Position numbers and translations under genes: made by a program
Source: Neorhizobium galegae bv. orientalis str. HAMBI 540
GTDB lineage: Bacteria; Pseudomonadota; Alphaproteobacteria; Rhizobiales; Rhizobiaceae
NCBI RefSeq assembly: GCF_000731315.1
Contig: NZ_HG938353.1
Location: 3,472,001-3,536,000 of the forward strand
Length of the DNA: 64,000 nucleotides
Direction of reading: 5' to 3'
Notes under the pieces: generated by a model
The model's input: only the letters and a program-made list of their open reading frames with translations
What the model was told of the DNA's origin: nothing
The model's database searches: none
Shown: positions 9,467 through 19,602 of the stretch, piece by piece
Numbering within the stretch: the first letter of the stretch is position 1
How the letters are laid out: each line of letters opens with the position of its first letter

Positions 9467-10867
9467 TCAAAATATAGGCTTTGGACCACCATACAGGATC
9501 CAGTTATAAATCTCGAACATCTGAGCCGCCTTGGCATGCCAGCTGTATCTTTCTCTAACACGTCTTGAGGTTGCGTCGCTGAGTAGAGCGACAAGCCCGG
9601 GATTGCTTTCCAAGTATTCGAACGCCTTGGTGAAACCGGTAATCAACGTCTCGCGATCGTGAAAGTCTACCGCTATGCCGGAATGATCGTCGATGAGCTC
9701 CGGCGGGCCTCCGTAATTGGCAACGACCGGGACCAGGCCCATGGACATTGCCTCCAGAACCACTCCGCCGCCAAACTCCCGGACACTCGGCAATGCCAGC
9801 ACCTGATATCCGGCCAGTGTTGAAGCCAGGTCCCTTTGCTCCACCCATCCCGCAAATTTGACGGAATCCCGAAGCCCCTTTCGACGCACGGTCTCCTCCA
9901 GTTCTTTTCGCTGGGGCCCATCCCCGACAATGAGAACTTCGATGTTCAAACGCCCGCGATAGGCGGCCACGGCCTCGATGAGGATATCTGCGCCCTTATA
10001 GGGTACCAGCCTGCCGATGAAGGCGACGGCCAACCTGTTGCCGGAGAGTTCGCGCAACTGAAATGGAAAACGATCCGGATCGGCCGCGTTTTCCGGAATG
10101 AGAAAGGCCCTTTCCGCACAGCTCGTGGGAAGCTCGCTCAGCGTGTGACCGGATCCCGCAATCAGCGCTGCCGCCTCCGATCGCGTCGTCCGGTAGTACG
10201 GCATCAGAAAATGGAGCTTGCGAATTGCCGACAGCCACTCGCGCTCACGGCTTCGCACGTCCGAAAAACCTTTCGGCCAGGGCACGCCGCCGTTGAGGGG
10301 GCCGAGGACAAAAGGGATGCCATATTTTTTCAGCTTCCTCGCGATCGGGCTTTGGCTCGTGGGACTGAGCGGCGTGATCCTGTGCACCAGATCAAATTCG
10401 CCGGCCATCAGCCGCTTGCCCAGCAGCTTCCATACCTCTCGCTCGAAACTATAGTAGGAGAACGAGGAAAAGGCCGTCACGACCGTCCAGCCCTTGTTCT
10501 CGCCGCCCCGCAGACGCTCGCTGAGACGGTAGAAGGCGCGCGCTACCCTTTCGTTGTCGATAGCGACGAAATCGCGCCCCTCGACCAACCCGGCGCGCAA
10601 AAGCGCATCCCGGTTCCGGACCTGCGTGACAAGGAGAGCGTCGGTCTTCTGCATGATCGCATGCGCAAGGTTCCAGCCGACCAGCGGCACGCTGGTCCAT
10701 TCCGGGTTCGCTGCCTCGGCAATCAACAAGGGCCGAAGCGTCTTGTCCGGTGATTTCGCGACATTGGAGTGAGGCCCGTTTCCGGCACGGCTCTGCTCGG
10801 AAAGTTTATCGGCGAAAGCGCGGAAGACCTGCGGAAGGCTATCGGAATGCGGCCCCGCCACGCTCAT
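9467..10867 (-). CDS. GT4-family glycosyltransferase
   Basis: 466 aa; ATG 10867 preceded by AAGGGG at good spacing. It is a GT-B enzyme. The C-terminal half has RLAVAFIGRLVPYKGADILIEA, VLIVGDGPQRKELEE, VKFAGWVEQRDLAS and the E-x7-E block around GGGVVLEAMSMGLVPVV, which holds the nucleotide-sugar donor. An unusually long N-terminal domain (about 230 residues) would bind the acceptor. It is the last gene of a leftward series after the flippase, with a gap of 307 bp. It likely adds one sugar of the EPS repeat unit on the cytoplasmic side; donor and linkage unknown. Confidence 0.88.
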   Translation of the reverse strand: MSVAGPHSDSLPQVFRAFADKLSEQSRAGNGPHSNVAKSPDKTLRPLLIAEAANPEWTSVPLVGWNLAHAIMQKTDALLVTQVRNRDALLRAGLVEGRDFVAIDNERVARAFYRLSERLRGGENKGWTVVTAFSSFSYYSFEREVWKLLGKRLMAGEFDLVHRITPLSPTSQSPIARKLKKYGIPFVLGPLNGGVPWPKGFSDVRSREREWLSAIRKLHFLMPYYRTTRSEAAALIAGSGHTLSELPTSCAERAFLIPENAADPDRFPFQLRELSGNRLAVAFIGRLVPYKGADILIEAVAAYRGRLNIEVLIVGDGPQRKELEETVRRKGLRDSVKFAGWVEQRDLASTLAGYQVLALPSVREFGGGVVLEAMSMGLVPVVANYGGPPELIDDHSGIAVDFHDRETLITGFTKAFEYLESNPGLVALLSDATSRRVRERYSWHAKAAQMFEIYNWILYGGPKPIF

Positions 10868-11174
10868 TGATTGACCCCTTTGCAGTCGACGCCACCAATC
10901 CGGTGGAAAAAATTCAACGCCAGACCAGTCCGGAAATTTATGTTGTCATGCATAGAGTATTTCCAAATTGAATTGATGAAATCCCGCTGACGTGACGGTT
11001 GAGCAACCACTACTCACTGGCCGCCACAAGTATGTATTGATGATGAATGTTATTTCGCCTTCTCCTCTTCTTCAATCTATCGGAAGTGGGAGAACATTAC
11101 TGCTTTAGGGGTAGGACGGAATCGTCCACCACCACCCCTCGACTGAGGACGGATCGCCTTCTGATTTGGATCGA
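10868..11174. other. Intergenic gap between GT4 gene and flippase
   Basis: The 307 bases are AT-richer than the neighbours and hold no gene I can support. The gap probably contains an own promoter for the downstream GT4 gene on the minus strand. No clear terminator after the flippase stop was found. Confidence 0.4.
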
Positions 11175-12626
11175 TCAGAACATGCTGCCGGCGCGCTCAA
11201 AAATCAGCGTCGCGAGGGTTCCGGCTAGAAAACCGACTGGCCAGGCCAGAAGCACGCCGACTTCATAGGGCAGGCTGTGGAGGCCATGGCGCCGATTGAA
11301 ATAGAATATCACGGCAAAAACCGGCAGCCCGTAAAGGGCGATCGCCCACAACGCGCCGTAAAACCCGAACATATAATAGGCGACCGGAATCGAGACGAAA
11401 ATCGAGATCGCCCGGACGAAATTCAGAATGGTCTGGTTTCTGGGTTCGTTGACGGCAAGGTATATCGCCGACAGCGGCCCGAAACGGGTGGTGAGAAGGC
11501 TGAAGGACAGTATCTGGATGATCGGCGCGGCCTCCAGATAACGATCGTCATAGAGAAACTCGATGATCGCCTTGCCGCCTGAGAAGATCGCCCCGGCGCT
11601 TCCTATGAACACGAGATCGAAGGGAAGGCGAATTTTCAGAAACATGCCGCGCAGCTGTTCGGGCCGCTCCCGCGCCACCTTGCTGAGTGCCGGCATCGCG
11701 ACAGTTGAGAAAAGCCGCCCGCCTGCGCCCTCCAGCATCGAAATAAGATTGAAGGCCAGGCTATAGAGGCCGAGCATCATGGGGCTCGTCCAGCCGGCAA
11801 GAAAGACGCGATCCCCGCTGGCCGCGACCACCGTCAGGATCGACGACAGCATGATCCACCGGCCGAAGCGAATGAGATCCCGAACCGCCTCCTTCTCCCA
11901 GGAAAAGCTGTTATTCACGCCGGGGAGCCACACATGGCTGAGCACGGTGGTGACGATGCAGGATACATATGTCGAAACGACGAAGGCCCAGATCGACCCC
12001 GTCTTCCAGGCGAGCAGAACCGCAACGGTGAGGCTGATCACTTGTGCCGTGACCTCGATAACCGTCAGCCGTCCGAGATCCAGATGCCGGAAAGCGGAGA
12101 TGAGTTTCGTCGATTGCAGGCCCATGATGACCGTGCAGAACGACAGTGCCATGATAATCTCGGGAAGCTCGGGAACGGTATAGACCGACCCGGCGGGAAA
12201 CAGACCGTAATGGGCTGCGCGCCCGATCCCGATCGCCACCAGCACACAGGTAAACCAGATCAGGCATCCATGCAGGATCTGCAGCGTCCAGGCGGTATCG
12301 AGATAGGATTGCTCGTCTCCCATCCGGCTCTGGATCGCTGCCGGCCTGAGGCCGAGGTCGGAGAGCATCGACACCGAGACCTGAACCATCGTGGCAACCG
12401 CCATGATGCCGAACATTTCCGGGATCAGCAGGCGCGTCAGGATCAGGCTGCTGGCGATGCGCAGCACCTGCAGCAGGACATACCCCATCATCGACCAGCC
12501 GGCCGCCCGCATGATGATATTGCGGAAACGCGGCTGCGACTCGACCGAAGGAGCGGGCGAGCCGAGCACACCCGCAGGACCCGAAGGTTCGCCATTCCAA
12601 TCGGGAGAAATACTTGCTTCGACCAC
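11175..12626 (-). CDS. wzx: Wzx-type polysaccharide flippase (MOP/PST superfamily)
   Basis: The 483-aa protein uses a GTG start at 12626 after a clear AAGGAG site 6 nt upstream. A polar N-terminal tail of about 35 residues precedes 12-14 predicted helices. The stretch LRIASSLILTRLLIPEMFGIMA is typical of the PST/lipopolysaccharide-exporter branch (WzxC-like), as is the LGLRPAAIQ segment. It should move the undecaprenyl-PP-linked EPS repeat unit across the inner membrane. With the Wzy-like protein at 43615 and the co-polymerase at 37751 it defines a Wzx/Wzy pathway. The PKS lies 128 bp upstream on the same strand, so the two may be co-transcribed. Confidence 0.9.
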   Translation of the reverse strand: MVEASISPDWNGEPSGPAGVLGSPAPSVESQPRFRNIIMRAAGWSMMGYVLLQVLRIASSLILTRLLIPEMFGIMAVATMVQVSVSMLSDLGLRPAAIQSRMGDEQSYLDTAWTLQILHGCLIWFTCVLVAIGIGRAAHYGLFPAGSVYTVPELPEIIMALSFCTVIMGLQSTKLISAFRHLDLGRLTVIEVTAQVISLTVAVLLAWKTGSIWAFVVSTYVSCIVTTVLSHVWLPGVNNSFSWEKEAVRDLIRFGRWIMLSSILTVVAASGDRVFLAGWTSPMMLGLYSLAFNLISMLEGAGGRLFSTVAMPALSKVARERPEQLRGMFLKIRLPFDLVFIGSAGAIFSGGKAIIEFLYDDRYLEAAPIIQILSFSLLTTRFGPLSAIYLAVNEPRNQTILNFVRAISIFVSIPVAYYMFGFYGALWAIALYGLPVFAVIFYFNRRHGLHSLPYEVGVLLAWPVGFLAGTLATLIFERAGSMF

Positions 12627-12754
12627 CGCGGGCTCCTTACTTCACTATTCTGTTGGCCTGGTTGTGCGTCTGGGAAAGATGTGACGACGGCGGCCCGTCC
12701 AATGGCAAGGCCACGAGCGTGGGCGACGGCATCGAAACGGATTGCCGGGGAACG

Positions 12755-15700
12755 TTACGCAAGCTCGATCACCGGTTTCTGGGCAACGGTTTTGCTTTGA
12801 AGCGGCTGCGCCGGTCCGGCGTCCTTTGACTTCCGTTTTTCCACCGCCTCGGCAACGATTGCGCGCATGCGCTCGGCAAGCACGCGAACATAGGGATCGA
12901 GCACCATGCTGTCGTGATCTCCCGGCACCTCGGAGACACTGAGTTGCACGACATGCTCGCTCCAGCCGTTGTCGGAGAGCAGGATATCGCGGTTCTCCTT
13001 GAGGCAGCGTCCGCCACTGAGCCTGTAGAAGATGGCGGGCTTCGGTCGGAACAAGGTCACCGCTCCGGCATAGGGTTTCACCTGGTATTGATGAGCCGCC
13101 CGCCTGAACGCCACCTCGATCTTCTCGTTGTTGAAATGCTCCGTCGGCCCGGCCTGATGCTCCGCCTCCTGCTTGGCGCGGCCGTTCATCTTGTCGTGCA
13201 GACGGTCCTGGAGATACTTGGCGAGATAATTGGCCTTATGTCGGCGGATATCCTGCAGTTTCATGCTGATGCGGTCGCGCAGATCCAGCCCCGGTTGCCG
13301 CGGCAGCGGCGTGTCCAGCATCAACACATGGGAAACTTCTTCTCCCACCTCCTGAAGTTGTCGGGCCATTTCATAGGCGGTTATGCCGCCGCCCGAATAG
13401 CCGGCAAGGAGATAGGGGCCGTTTGGCTGCACGATGCGGATTTCGGCGATGTAATCGGCCGCCATTTCCTCGAAAGTCGCATGCGGCTCATGGTCTCCAT
13501 AGAGACCGCGAGCCTGCAATCCGTAGACCGGCCTGTCCGCCCCCATGGTCATAGCCAGATGGCGAAGGTTCAGGACATTGCCGAACATGCCGGCGCAGAT
13601 GAACAGCGGCGCCGCCTTGGCGTCCTTGCCGGGGTTCATCAGCACCAGGTGAACCGGCTTTGCCGTCGTCGTCGGAGCATTCGCCGTCATTTCGGATCCT
13701 GCGGTCTCGCCGCCATCCGGCAGTTCAATAGCGATGCGCTCGGCACACTGGGCAATGGTTGGCGCCTCGAACAGCGTCGAGATCGGCAGGTCGAGTGTGT
13801 ATTGCTTCTTGATCATCCGAAACAGTCGAACTGCAATCAGCGAATGCCCGCCCATGTCGAAGAAACTGTCATGGATGCCGACCTTGGCGATGCCGAGAAG
13901 CTCCCGCCAATAACCGGCCAGCGTTTCCTCGATCGGGTTGCGGGGCTCGACGAACTCGCTTTCGAGGTCCGGCCTCTCGAAATTGTCCCCAGACGGCGTC
14001 GCGGTTTCGGCAGAGGCCGCGATCCATTCGCGCAAGGTGTCGAGATCGATCGAACTGATGATCGGTTGAGGTTCGGAGGTGCCGAGTGCACGTTGCAGCG
14101 CCGAAAAGCCTTCCAACGGAAGGATGCCGTTGCGCACCTGGGTGCCGAGCTTCAGCATCGCCGTAGACAGGGGGGCATGTTTCGGTTTCGCAGCAGCCGG
14201 TGCATCCGCCTGGGTTGCGAGACCGAGCGCAAGATCGTTCTCCAGCCTGCGCATGACGAACTTCTCGGCTTCGAAGACAATATTACCGTGAGGATCGGTG
14301 ATCGTCACGTCGAAGGCCGCATAGCCCTCGCCGAAATCGTTGCTGTCGGCGAGCCTGACGATGCTGACGATCTCGGCGGGCAGCGGCTCGTGAAGGACCA
14401 CCCGGCCATAGGTTGCCGGCGCCCAAAGCGAAGTCTCCGCGTCGTAGTCTTTGGCAAGTTCCATGGCAAAGCCGGTCGCAATGTCGAGCAGGCCCGGATG
14501 CAGCAGAACGCCTTTCGAAAGATCATCGGCATATGAGGGGTCCAGTTTCAGCTCCGCAATCGCCTTGCCGCTTCCGATCGCCATGGAGCGCAGCACGGAC
14601 CAGCGGGGGCCGAAGCGAATATGCTTCTCCTGGACAGCACGAAGCGCGCTGCCGCCTCCGGCGACCCGTGTCTCCTCACAGGAAGAGGCTATAGTGGCGA
14701 TGTCGATGGTCTCGTGCCTCTGTTGCGGCTGCGGCTTGAGGACGGCTTCGGCGTGCTTGACGAACAGCGCATCTTCGCCATCCGCCGGGCCCGCCAGAAC
14801 CGCGACGCGAAAATGCTCCGCCACCGGTTCCAGCCGGACGCGAACGGCTTTCATCTCTCCATCGCTAAAGACAAGCGGTCTCAGAAATACGAGGTCCGCC
14901 ACTTCCGCTGCAAACGGAAGTCCGTATTCCCGAGACGCCTGTGTAATCAATTCCAGATAGCCGGTACCCGGCATGACGGCCTGACCGGACAGAAGACGAT
15001 GCTCGTCGAGCATCCATTCGGTTTCAGGGCCGACCAGTGCCTCGAGCCAGGGCTGTCCCGTCTCGTCCTCTTTCCAGTGATGGAAGAACGGACCCACTGC
15101 CGGCCCGGCAACCGGCCTGATCCATCCGCCGCCTTCCGAAGCGCCAAGCGCTCGTGCCGCAAGACCGACTTCGTTCCAGACGCCCCAGTGCAGCGCGACG
15201 GTCGCCCGGTCGGTGCGATGGGAACGGCTCTGCGCGAAGGCATTGAGATAGGCGTTTGCGGCGACGTAATCGACCTGTCCCGCCCGCACCACATCGGTGC
15301 TGGTGGAGGAGAACATCAGGAAGAAATCAAGCGCCACGTTTTCGAGTGCCGCATCCAGTACGGTCGTACCGAGGACCTTCGGCGTCAGCACCCTGTCGAT
15401 GCTGTCGCGCGTCTTGGTCTGGATCAGGCCGTCATCGACCGCGCCGGCCGCATGGAAGACACCGTTGATTTCCCTGAAACGGGAAAGCGACGTCTCCACC
15501 GCCCGGCTCATCTGCTCCGGATTACTGACATCGCCGACGAGATAGAGGACCTCAGCGCCCTTGTCTTCGAGCCTCCGGATCGCCGAAATCGCGCGCCGTA
15601 CTCCGTCATGGCCGTGGGTGCGATCGTAGAATTCCCAGTTTTCCCGCGGCGGCAGGACCAGGCGGCCGACAAGCACGATCCGCGCACGGAACCGGCTGGC

Positions 15701-18700
15701 GAGCTCGTCCGCAAGTGCGAGAGCGACATCGCTCAAACCGCCGGAGAAGAAATAGACGCCACCTTCGCGCAGTTTCGCCTGCTCGGATGACACTTCTTTT
15801 AATGGCAGCCGCTGATGGATCTGCGACCAGCGCCGCCCCTTACGCAGCGCCACCACTTCTGATCCCGGCTTCGCATGCAGATCTTCCCAGAGCTGCTCGG
15901 TCAATGGCACCAGGTCCGCGGTATCCTTTTTCTCTGCCGAACGAGCAAAAGCGAAACGCTTGCTGTTCCGCTCGGCCTTGGACGGCAGATCGATATCGAT
16001 CACCTTGACCGTCGCGCCGGCCATCTCCTTCGGCAGGACCAGGCCGGGACCAAGAACAGTGGCCTTTTCGGGATAGGGCAAAGGCTCGCCCGAAACCTGC
16101 TGCATACCGTTGGTGATGACGGTGAAATGTATGTCCGGAACGCTGGCTGCATCCCCCAGAGCCTGAGCGAGATGCAACATGCTGTCAAAGCCGCATTCCT
16201 GGTTCCGATGGAAGAAATTCGAGCCGGGCCGGAAGGTTTCCGCCTGGGTCAGAAGCCACATATGCACGATCCGCGACGGCAGTCCACCATCGCCGATAAG
16301 TCCGGCGATAAGGGCATCATATCCCGCACGCCCCAGCTCCGGGCAGAGCATATAATCCTCGGCGCTACGGCGAATGAAAGCGTCGCCCAGCGACACCGTC
16401 ACGACGCGGTGTCCTGCCGTCCTCAGCGCAGCGACCAGCCGCGCTCCCATGCCGGTATCATCGAGGAAGAACAGCCAGGATCGCGCCTCTTTCTCGGCGC
16501 CGATTTCGTAATCCGCAAGCGTCTGCTTCCAGGAGGGACGATAGCCCCAGCGTGCGATATCGGGTTCCTTCGAAAGGACGGGCTCGGCGCTTTTACCTCT
16601 CTCATTCGCTCCGGCACGGTCTATAAAGAAGCGCTTGTGCTGGAATGGATAGGCGGGCAACCGGACCCGGCGCGGCGAACGGCCCTGCCACAGGCGGTCG
16701 ATATCGACTTCAAGGCCGGTCGCCCAGGCCCGTCCGACGGCCGAGAGGAAATAAAGCCGGTCGTCGCCGACCTCATCCGGATGCGGCAGGCTGTTGATCA
16801 CCTGGTTTGCGGGGATCGACCCTTGCGCCTTCGTCAGTGACGACAGAACCCGTCCGGGACCCACCTCGATATAAATCCGTCCGGGTTCGGCCGAAAGCGC
16901 CGCCATGCCGTGCGCGAAATGGACGGTCGAACGAAGGTGACCAACCCAGTACATCGGATCGGTCGCCTCTTCGGCGCTGAGCGGCAAGCCTGTACGGTTC
17001 GATAGGATCGGAATTGCCGGGGCTCGAAGAGTAATACCGCGCAGAAAAGTCTCGAAGGCTTTGAGGATGGGCGTGACCAGCCGCGAATGAGCGGCGATAT
17101 TGATCGGCACCCGTGTCGCATCGATGCCCTGCCCCGCCAGGAATTCCCGGAATGTGTCGAGATCCTCGTTGAGGCCGGACACGACGCAAAGCGACGGCGC
17201 ATTGACCGAAGCAATGTCGAGCGATGACGGCAACAGTTCGGAAAGCCGGTCGTGATCGAGCGGCACGCTCATCATCCCGCTCGGCTGGATAGTCTCGAAC
17301 AGTTTCCCGCGCAGGTGCACGAGATTGACGGCATCCTTGAAGGACATCACGCCGGCGACGCAGGCCGCGGCGTTCTCGCCCATGGAATGACCGATCAGCG
17401 CCTTCGGCTTCACACCCCAATCCATCCAGAGGCGGGCCAAACCGATTTCGGTGATCAGGATGGCCGGAAGCTGGAGCGACGGGCGGAGAAAGGCTTTCGC
17501 AGTCGCTGCGGAACTTTCCCCAAGCCAGGTGGCGCGGATCTCTTTTGCCGCATCGCTCGGCAGATGGGAAAGCCCCTCCTCGACGATCAGCCGGAATGTC
17601 TGATCCTCCTCGTAAAGCCGCTTGGCCATGCCGACATATTGCGCGCCGCCGCCCGGAAACAGGAAAATGGCACCGGCGTTGTTCGGCACCGGCTGATGAA
17701 TGAAACCTCGGTTGCCCGGGTTTGCGAGGACCGCGATGGCATCCTCTTTTCCGCGAACGGCGACCACCATGCGATGGTCGAAATGTTTGCGGCCATGCAA
17801 CAAGGTGTAGCTGACGTCGTCGAGCGAAAGGCCGGGCTGGTTTGACATCGCCAAACCGAGCCGCTCGGCCGCCTGGTCGATCGTCTTGCGCTGGCGGGCC
17901 GAAAGGAACAGCAGCATCGGATCGGAATCGGCACCGGCCTGCGCGTCGTCCTTGGCCGCATCCGGCACGTAGCGGGTCGGCGCCTGCTCGATGATCGCAT
18001 GCGCATTGGTGCCGCCGACGCCGAGCGAGTTGACGGCCGCCCGGCGAGGGCCTGGCGCATGCGGCCATTTCACCAGCTTGTTGTTGACCCGGAACGGGCT
18101 CTTTTCGAAATTGATCGAGGGATTGGGGCGCTCGAAGCCGAGCGTTGGCGGAATTTCGCCCTCGTTGACGGCAAGTGTCGCCTTGATGAGGCCGACGACG
18201 CCCGCTGCGGTATCGAGATGGCCGATATTCGATTTGACCGACCCGACATGGCAGAAGCCGGTCCGCTCGGTGCTCTGCCTGAAGGCCGCCGTCAGCGCCT
18301 CGATCTCGATGGGATCGCCGAGGAACGTACCCGTGCCATGGCACTCGATGTATTGAATAGTGTCGGCATCGACGCCTGCGAGCCCTTGAGCCTCCAGAAC
18401 CGCCTCGGCCTGCCCGCTGACGCTCGGTGCCAGATAGCCCGCCTTGCTGCCGCCGTCGTTATTGACGGCCGTGCCCTTGATCACGGCATGGATCACATCG
18501 CCGTCGCGGAGCGCATCCGAAAGCCGGCGCAGCACGACTACCCCGACACCGCTGCCGAAAACGGTCCCGGCGGCGCGATGATCGAAGGGCCGGCAATGCC
18601 CGTCGGGCGACAGAATCTCGCCTTCCTGGAACGTGTATCCGCGCCGATGCGGGAACTCGATCGTCACCCCGCCCGCAAGCGCCATGTCGCACTCGCCCGA

Positions 18701-19372
18701 AATCAGGCTCTGGCAGGCGTAATGCACCGCGACCAGCGACGTCGAGCAGGCGGTCTGGACGTTGATGCTCGGACCGCGCAGGTCGAACGTGAACGAGGCG
18801 CGAGTCGCCAGAAAATCCTTGTCGTTGCCGGTATGGCGCAACAGGAACATGCCCACCTGGTCGATGAGGTTGCGATTGCTGCAGACGTTGAAATAGAAGT
18901 AGCTGCCCATGCCGCAGCCGGCGAAGATACCGACCGGGCCGGGCTGATTGTTCGGCGTCCGGCCGGCATCCTCCATGGCTTCCCAGGCACATTCCAGGAA
19001 ATGGCGGTGCTGGGGATCCATGATCGCCGCCTCCTTCGGGTTTAGGCCGAAGAATTCCGCGTCGAACATTTCCATGTCGGGAAGATCGGCGCCGCGGGGA
19101 ACATAGTTGGGATGGTGGAGCCGCTCGGGATCTTCGCCTTCAGCGATCAGGTCCTCAGGCGAAAACGTGCGGACGGACTCGACGCCGTCTCGCAGGTTTT
19201 GCCAGAATTCCGAAACATTGCGCGCACCCGGCACTCTCAAAGCCATGCCGACGATCGCAATATCGCCGGCACTAACTTGGTTAGACCCCTCAAGCATCGA
19301 TACCGTCCCAACCCGCGGAGGTCGGCCCGATGACATCACCCCAATGAGCCATCGGCCTTGTTCCGCTTCCAT
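12755..19372 (-). CDS. Type I polyketide synthase, KS-AT-KR-DH-ACP-TE
   Basis: 2205 aa from the ATG at 19372; ATG 19297 has a better GGGACGG element and still leaves 11 residues before the KS, so it may be the true start. Domains: KS about 37-460 (Cys in TACSTSLVA; His in ECHGTGTFLGDP and SNIGHLDTAAG), AT about 570-880 (GHSMGE Ser; AAHSRL), KR about 1200-1400, DH about 1455-1740 (HRLLSGQAVMPGTGYLE; HPGLLDIA), ACP about 1825-1885 (GGHSL), thioesterase about 1910-2195 (GYSGGG; late GDHDSM His). KR keeps Lys, Ser and Tyr (TPKVLGT, FSSTS, DYVAANAYL), but its nucleotide-binding turn is SGGLSDVALA instead of TGGLGGLGLA. No ER or methyltransferase. It would extend an acyl or aminoacyl starter once, or iteratively, and release it through the TE. 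Divergent from the NRPS; the PPTase at 24225 should activate it. Confidence 0.9.
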   Translation of the reverse strand: MEAEQGRWLIGVMSSGRPPRVGTVSMLEGSNQVSAGDIAIVGMALRVPGARNVSEFWQNLRDGVESVRTFSPEDLIAEGEDPERLHHPNYVPRGADLPDMEMFDAEFFGLNPKEAAIMDPQHRHFLECAWEAMEDAGRTPNNQPGPVGIFAGCGMGSYFYFNVCSNRNLIDQVGMFLLRHTGNDKDFLATRASFTFDLRGPSINVQTACSTSLVAVHYACQSLISGECDMALAGGVTIEFPHRRGYTFQEGEILSPDGHCRPFDHRAAGTVFGSGVGVVVLRRLSDALRDGDVIHAVIKGTAVNNDGGSKAGYLAPSVSGQAEAVLEAQGLAGVDADTIQYIECHGTGTFLGDPIEIEALTAAFRQSTERTGFCHVGSVKSNIGHLDTAAGVVGLIKATLAVNEGEIPPTLGFERPNPSINFEKSPFRVNNKLVKWPHAPGPRRAAVNSLGVGGTNAHAIIEQAPTRYVPDAAKDDAQAGADSDPMLLFLSARQRKTIDQAAERLGLAMSNQPGLSLDDVSYTLLHGRKHFDHRMVVAVRGKEDAIAVLANPGNRGFIHQPVPNNAGAIFLFPGGGAQYVGMAKRLYEEDQTFRLIVEEGLSHLPSDAAKEIRATWLGESSAATAKAFLRPSLQLPAILITEIGLARLWMDWGVKPKALIGHSMGENAAACVAGVMSFKDAVNLVHLRGKLFETIQPSGMMSVPLDHDRLSELLPSSLDIASVNAPSLCVVSGLNEDLDTFREFLAGQGIDATRVPINIAAHSRLVTPILKAFETFLRGITLRAPAIPILSNRTGLPLSAEEATDPMYWVGHLRSTVHFAHGMAALSAEPGRIYIEVGPGRVLSSLTKAQGSIPANQVINSLPHPDEVGDDRLYFLSAVGRAWATGLEVDIDRLWQGRSPRRVRLPAYPFQHKRFFIDRAGANERGKSAEPVLSKEPDIARWGYRPSWKQTLADYEIGAEKEARSWLFFLDDTGMGARLVAALRTAGHRVVTVSLGDAFIRRSAEDYMLCPELGRAGYDALIAGLIGDGGLPSRIVHMWLLTQAETFRPGSNFFHRNQECGFDSMLHLAQALGDAASVPDIHFTVITNGMQQVSGEPLPYPEKATVLGPGLVLPKEMAGATVKVIDIDLPSKAERNSKRFAFARSAEKKDTADLVPLTEQLWEDLHAKPGSEVVALRKGRRWSQIHQRLPLKEVSSEQAKLREGGVYFFSGGLSDVALALADELASRFRARIVLVGRLVLPPRENWEFYDRTHGHDGVRRAISAIRRLEDKGAEVLYLVGDVSNPEQMSRAVETSLSRFREINGVFHAAGAVDDGLIQTKTRDSIDRVLTPKVLGTTVLDAALENVALDFFLMFSSTSTDVVRAGQVDYVAANAYLNAFAQSRSHRTDRATVALHWGVWNEVGLAARALGASEGGGWIRPVAGPAVGPFFHHWKEDETGQPWLEALVGPETEWMLDEHRLLSGQAVMPGTGYLELITQASREYGLPFAAEVADLVFLRPLVFSDGEMKAVRVRLEPVAEHFRVAVLAGPADGEDALFVKHAEAVLKPQPQQRHETIDIATIASSCEETRVAGGGSALRAVQEKHIRFGPRWSVLRSMAIGSGKAIAELKLDPSYADDLSKGVLLHPGLLDIATGFAMELAKDYDAETSLWAPATYGRVVLHEPLPAEIVSIVRLADSNDFGEGYAAFDVTITDPHGNIVFEAEKFVMRRLENDLALGLATQADAPAAAKPKHAPLSTAMLKLGTQVRNGILPLEGFSALQRALGTSEPQPIISSIDLDTLREWIAASAETATPSGDNFERPDLESEFVEPRNPIEETLAGYWRELLGIAKVGIHDSFFDMGGHSLIAVRLFRMIKKQYTLDLPISTLFEAPTIAQCAERIAIELPDGGETAGSEMTANAPTTTAKPVHLVLMNPGKDAKAAPLFICAGMFGNVLNLRHLAMTMGADRPVYGLQARGLYGDHEPHATFEEMAADYIAEIRIVQPNGPYLLAGYSGGGITAYEMARQLQEVGEEVSHVLMLDTPLPRQPGLDLRDRISMKLQDIRRHKANYLAKYLQDRLHDKMNGRAKQEAEHQAGPTEHFNNEKIEVAFRRAAHQYQVKPYAGAVTLFRPKPAIFYRLSGGRCLKENRDILLSDNGWSEHVVQLSVSEVPGDHDSMVLDPYVRVLAERMRAIVAEAVEKRKSKDAGPAQPLQSKTVAQKPVIELA

Positions 19373-19454
19373 TGAAAAACCGCGAGCGCAAACCCCGCAT
19401 TCTCAATGTGCTTCCAGCTAAGAAGCAATCGCAATTACTCCTTTGGAAACCATC

Positions 19455-19530
19455 ATCATCCGTATGGGGGAGAGGCAGGTAAGGCCCGCGATTCAGGCTT
19501 AGCCGCGATCATCCGCATGGGTGGTGAGGC
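19455..19530. promoter_or_regulatory. Imperfect direct repeat in the PKS/NRPS divergent promoter region
   Basis: ATCATCCGTATGGG followed by GAGGC (19455-19476) is echoed by ATCATCCGCATGGG followed by GAGGC (19508-19530). The two starts are 53 bp apart, close to five helical turns. The gap 19373-19602 is the only promoter space for the divergent PKS and NRPS, so a paired operator is plausible. No known regulator site was recognised. Confidence 0.35.
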
Positions 19531-19602
19531 GCATGTTGAGTTTTATACCGCCCCCCGTTTCTATCGAAGTGCCTGGAACAGCAACGAGTGGGGACAAGCT
19601 TT

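Noticed and set aside
12914..14536. 540-codon plus-strand open frame opposite the PKS end
   Set aside because: Covers ACP and TE domains on the other strand; no ribosome site or motif.
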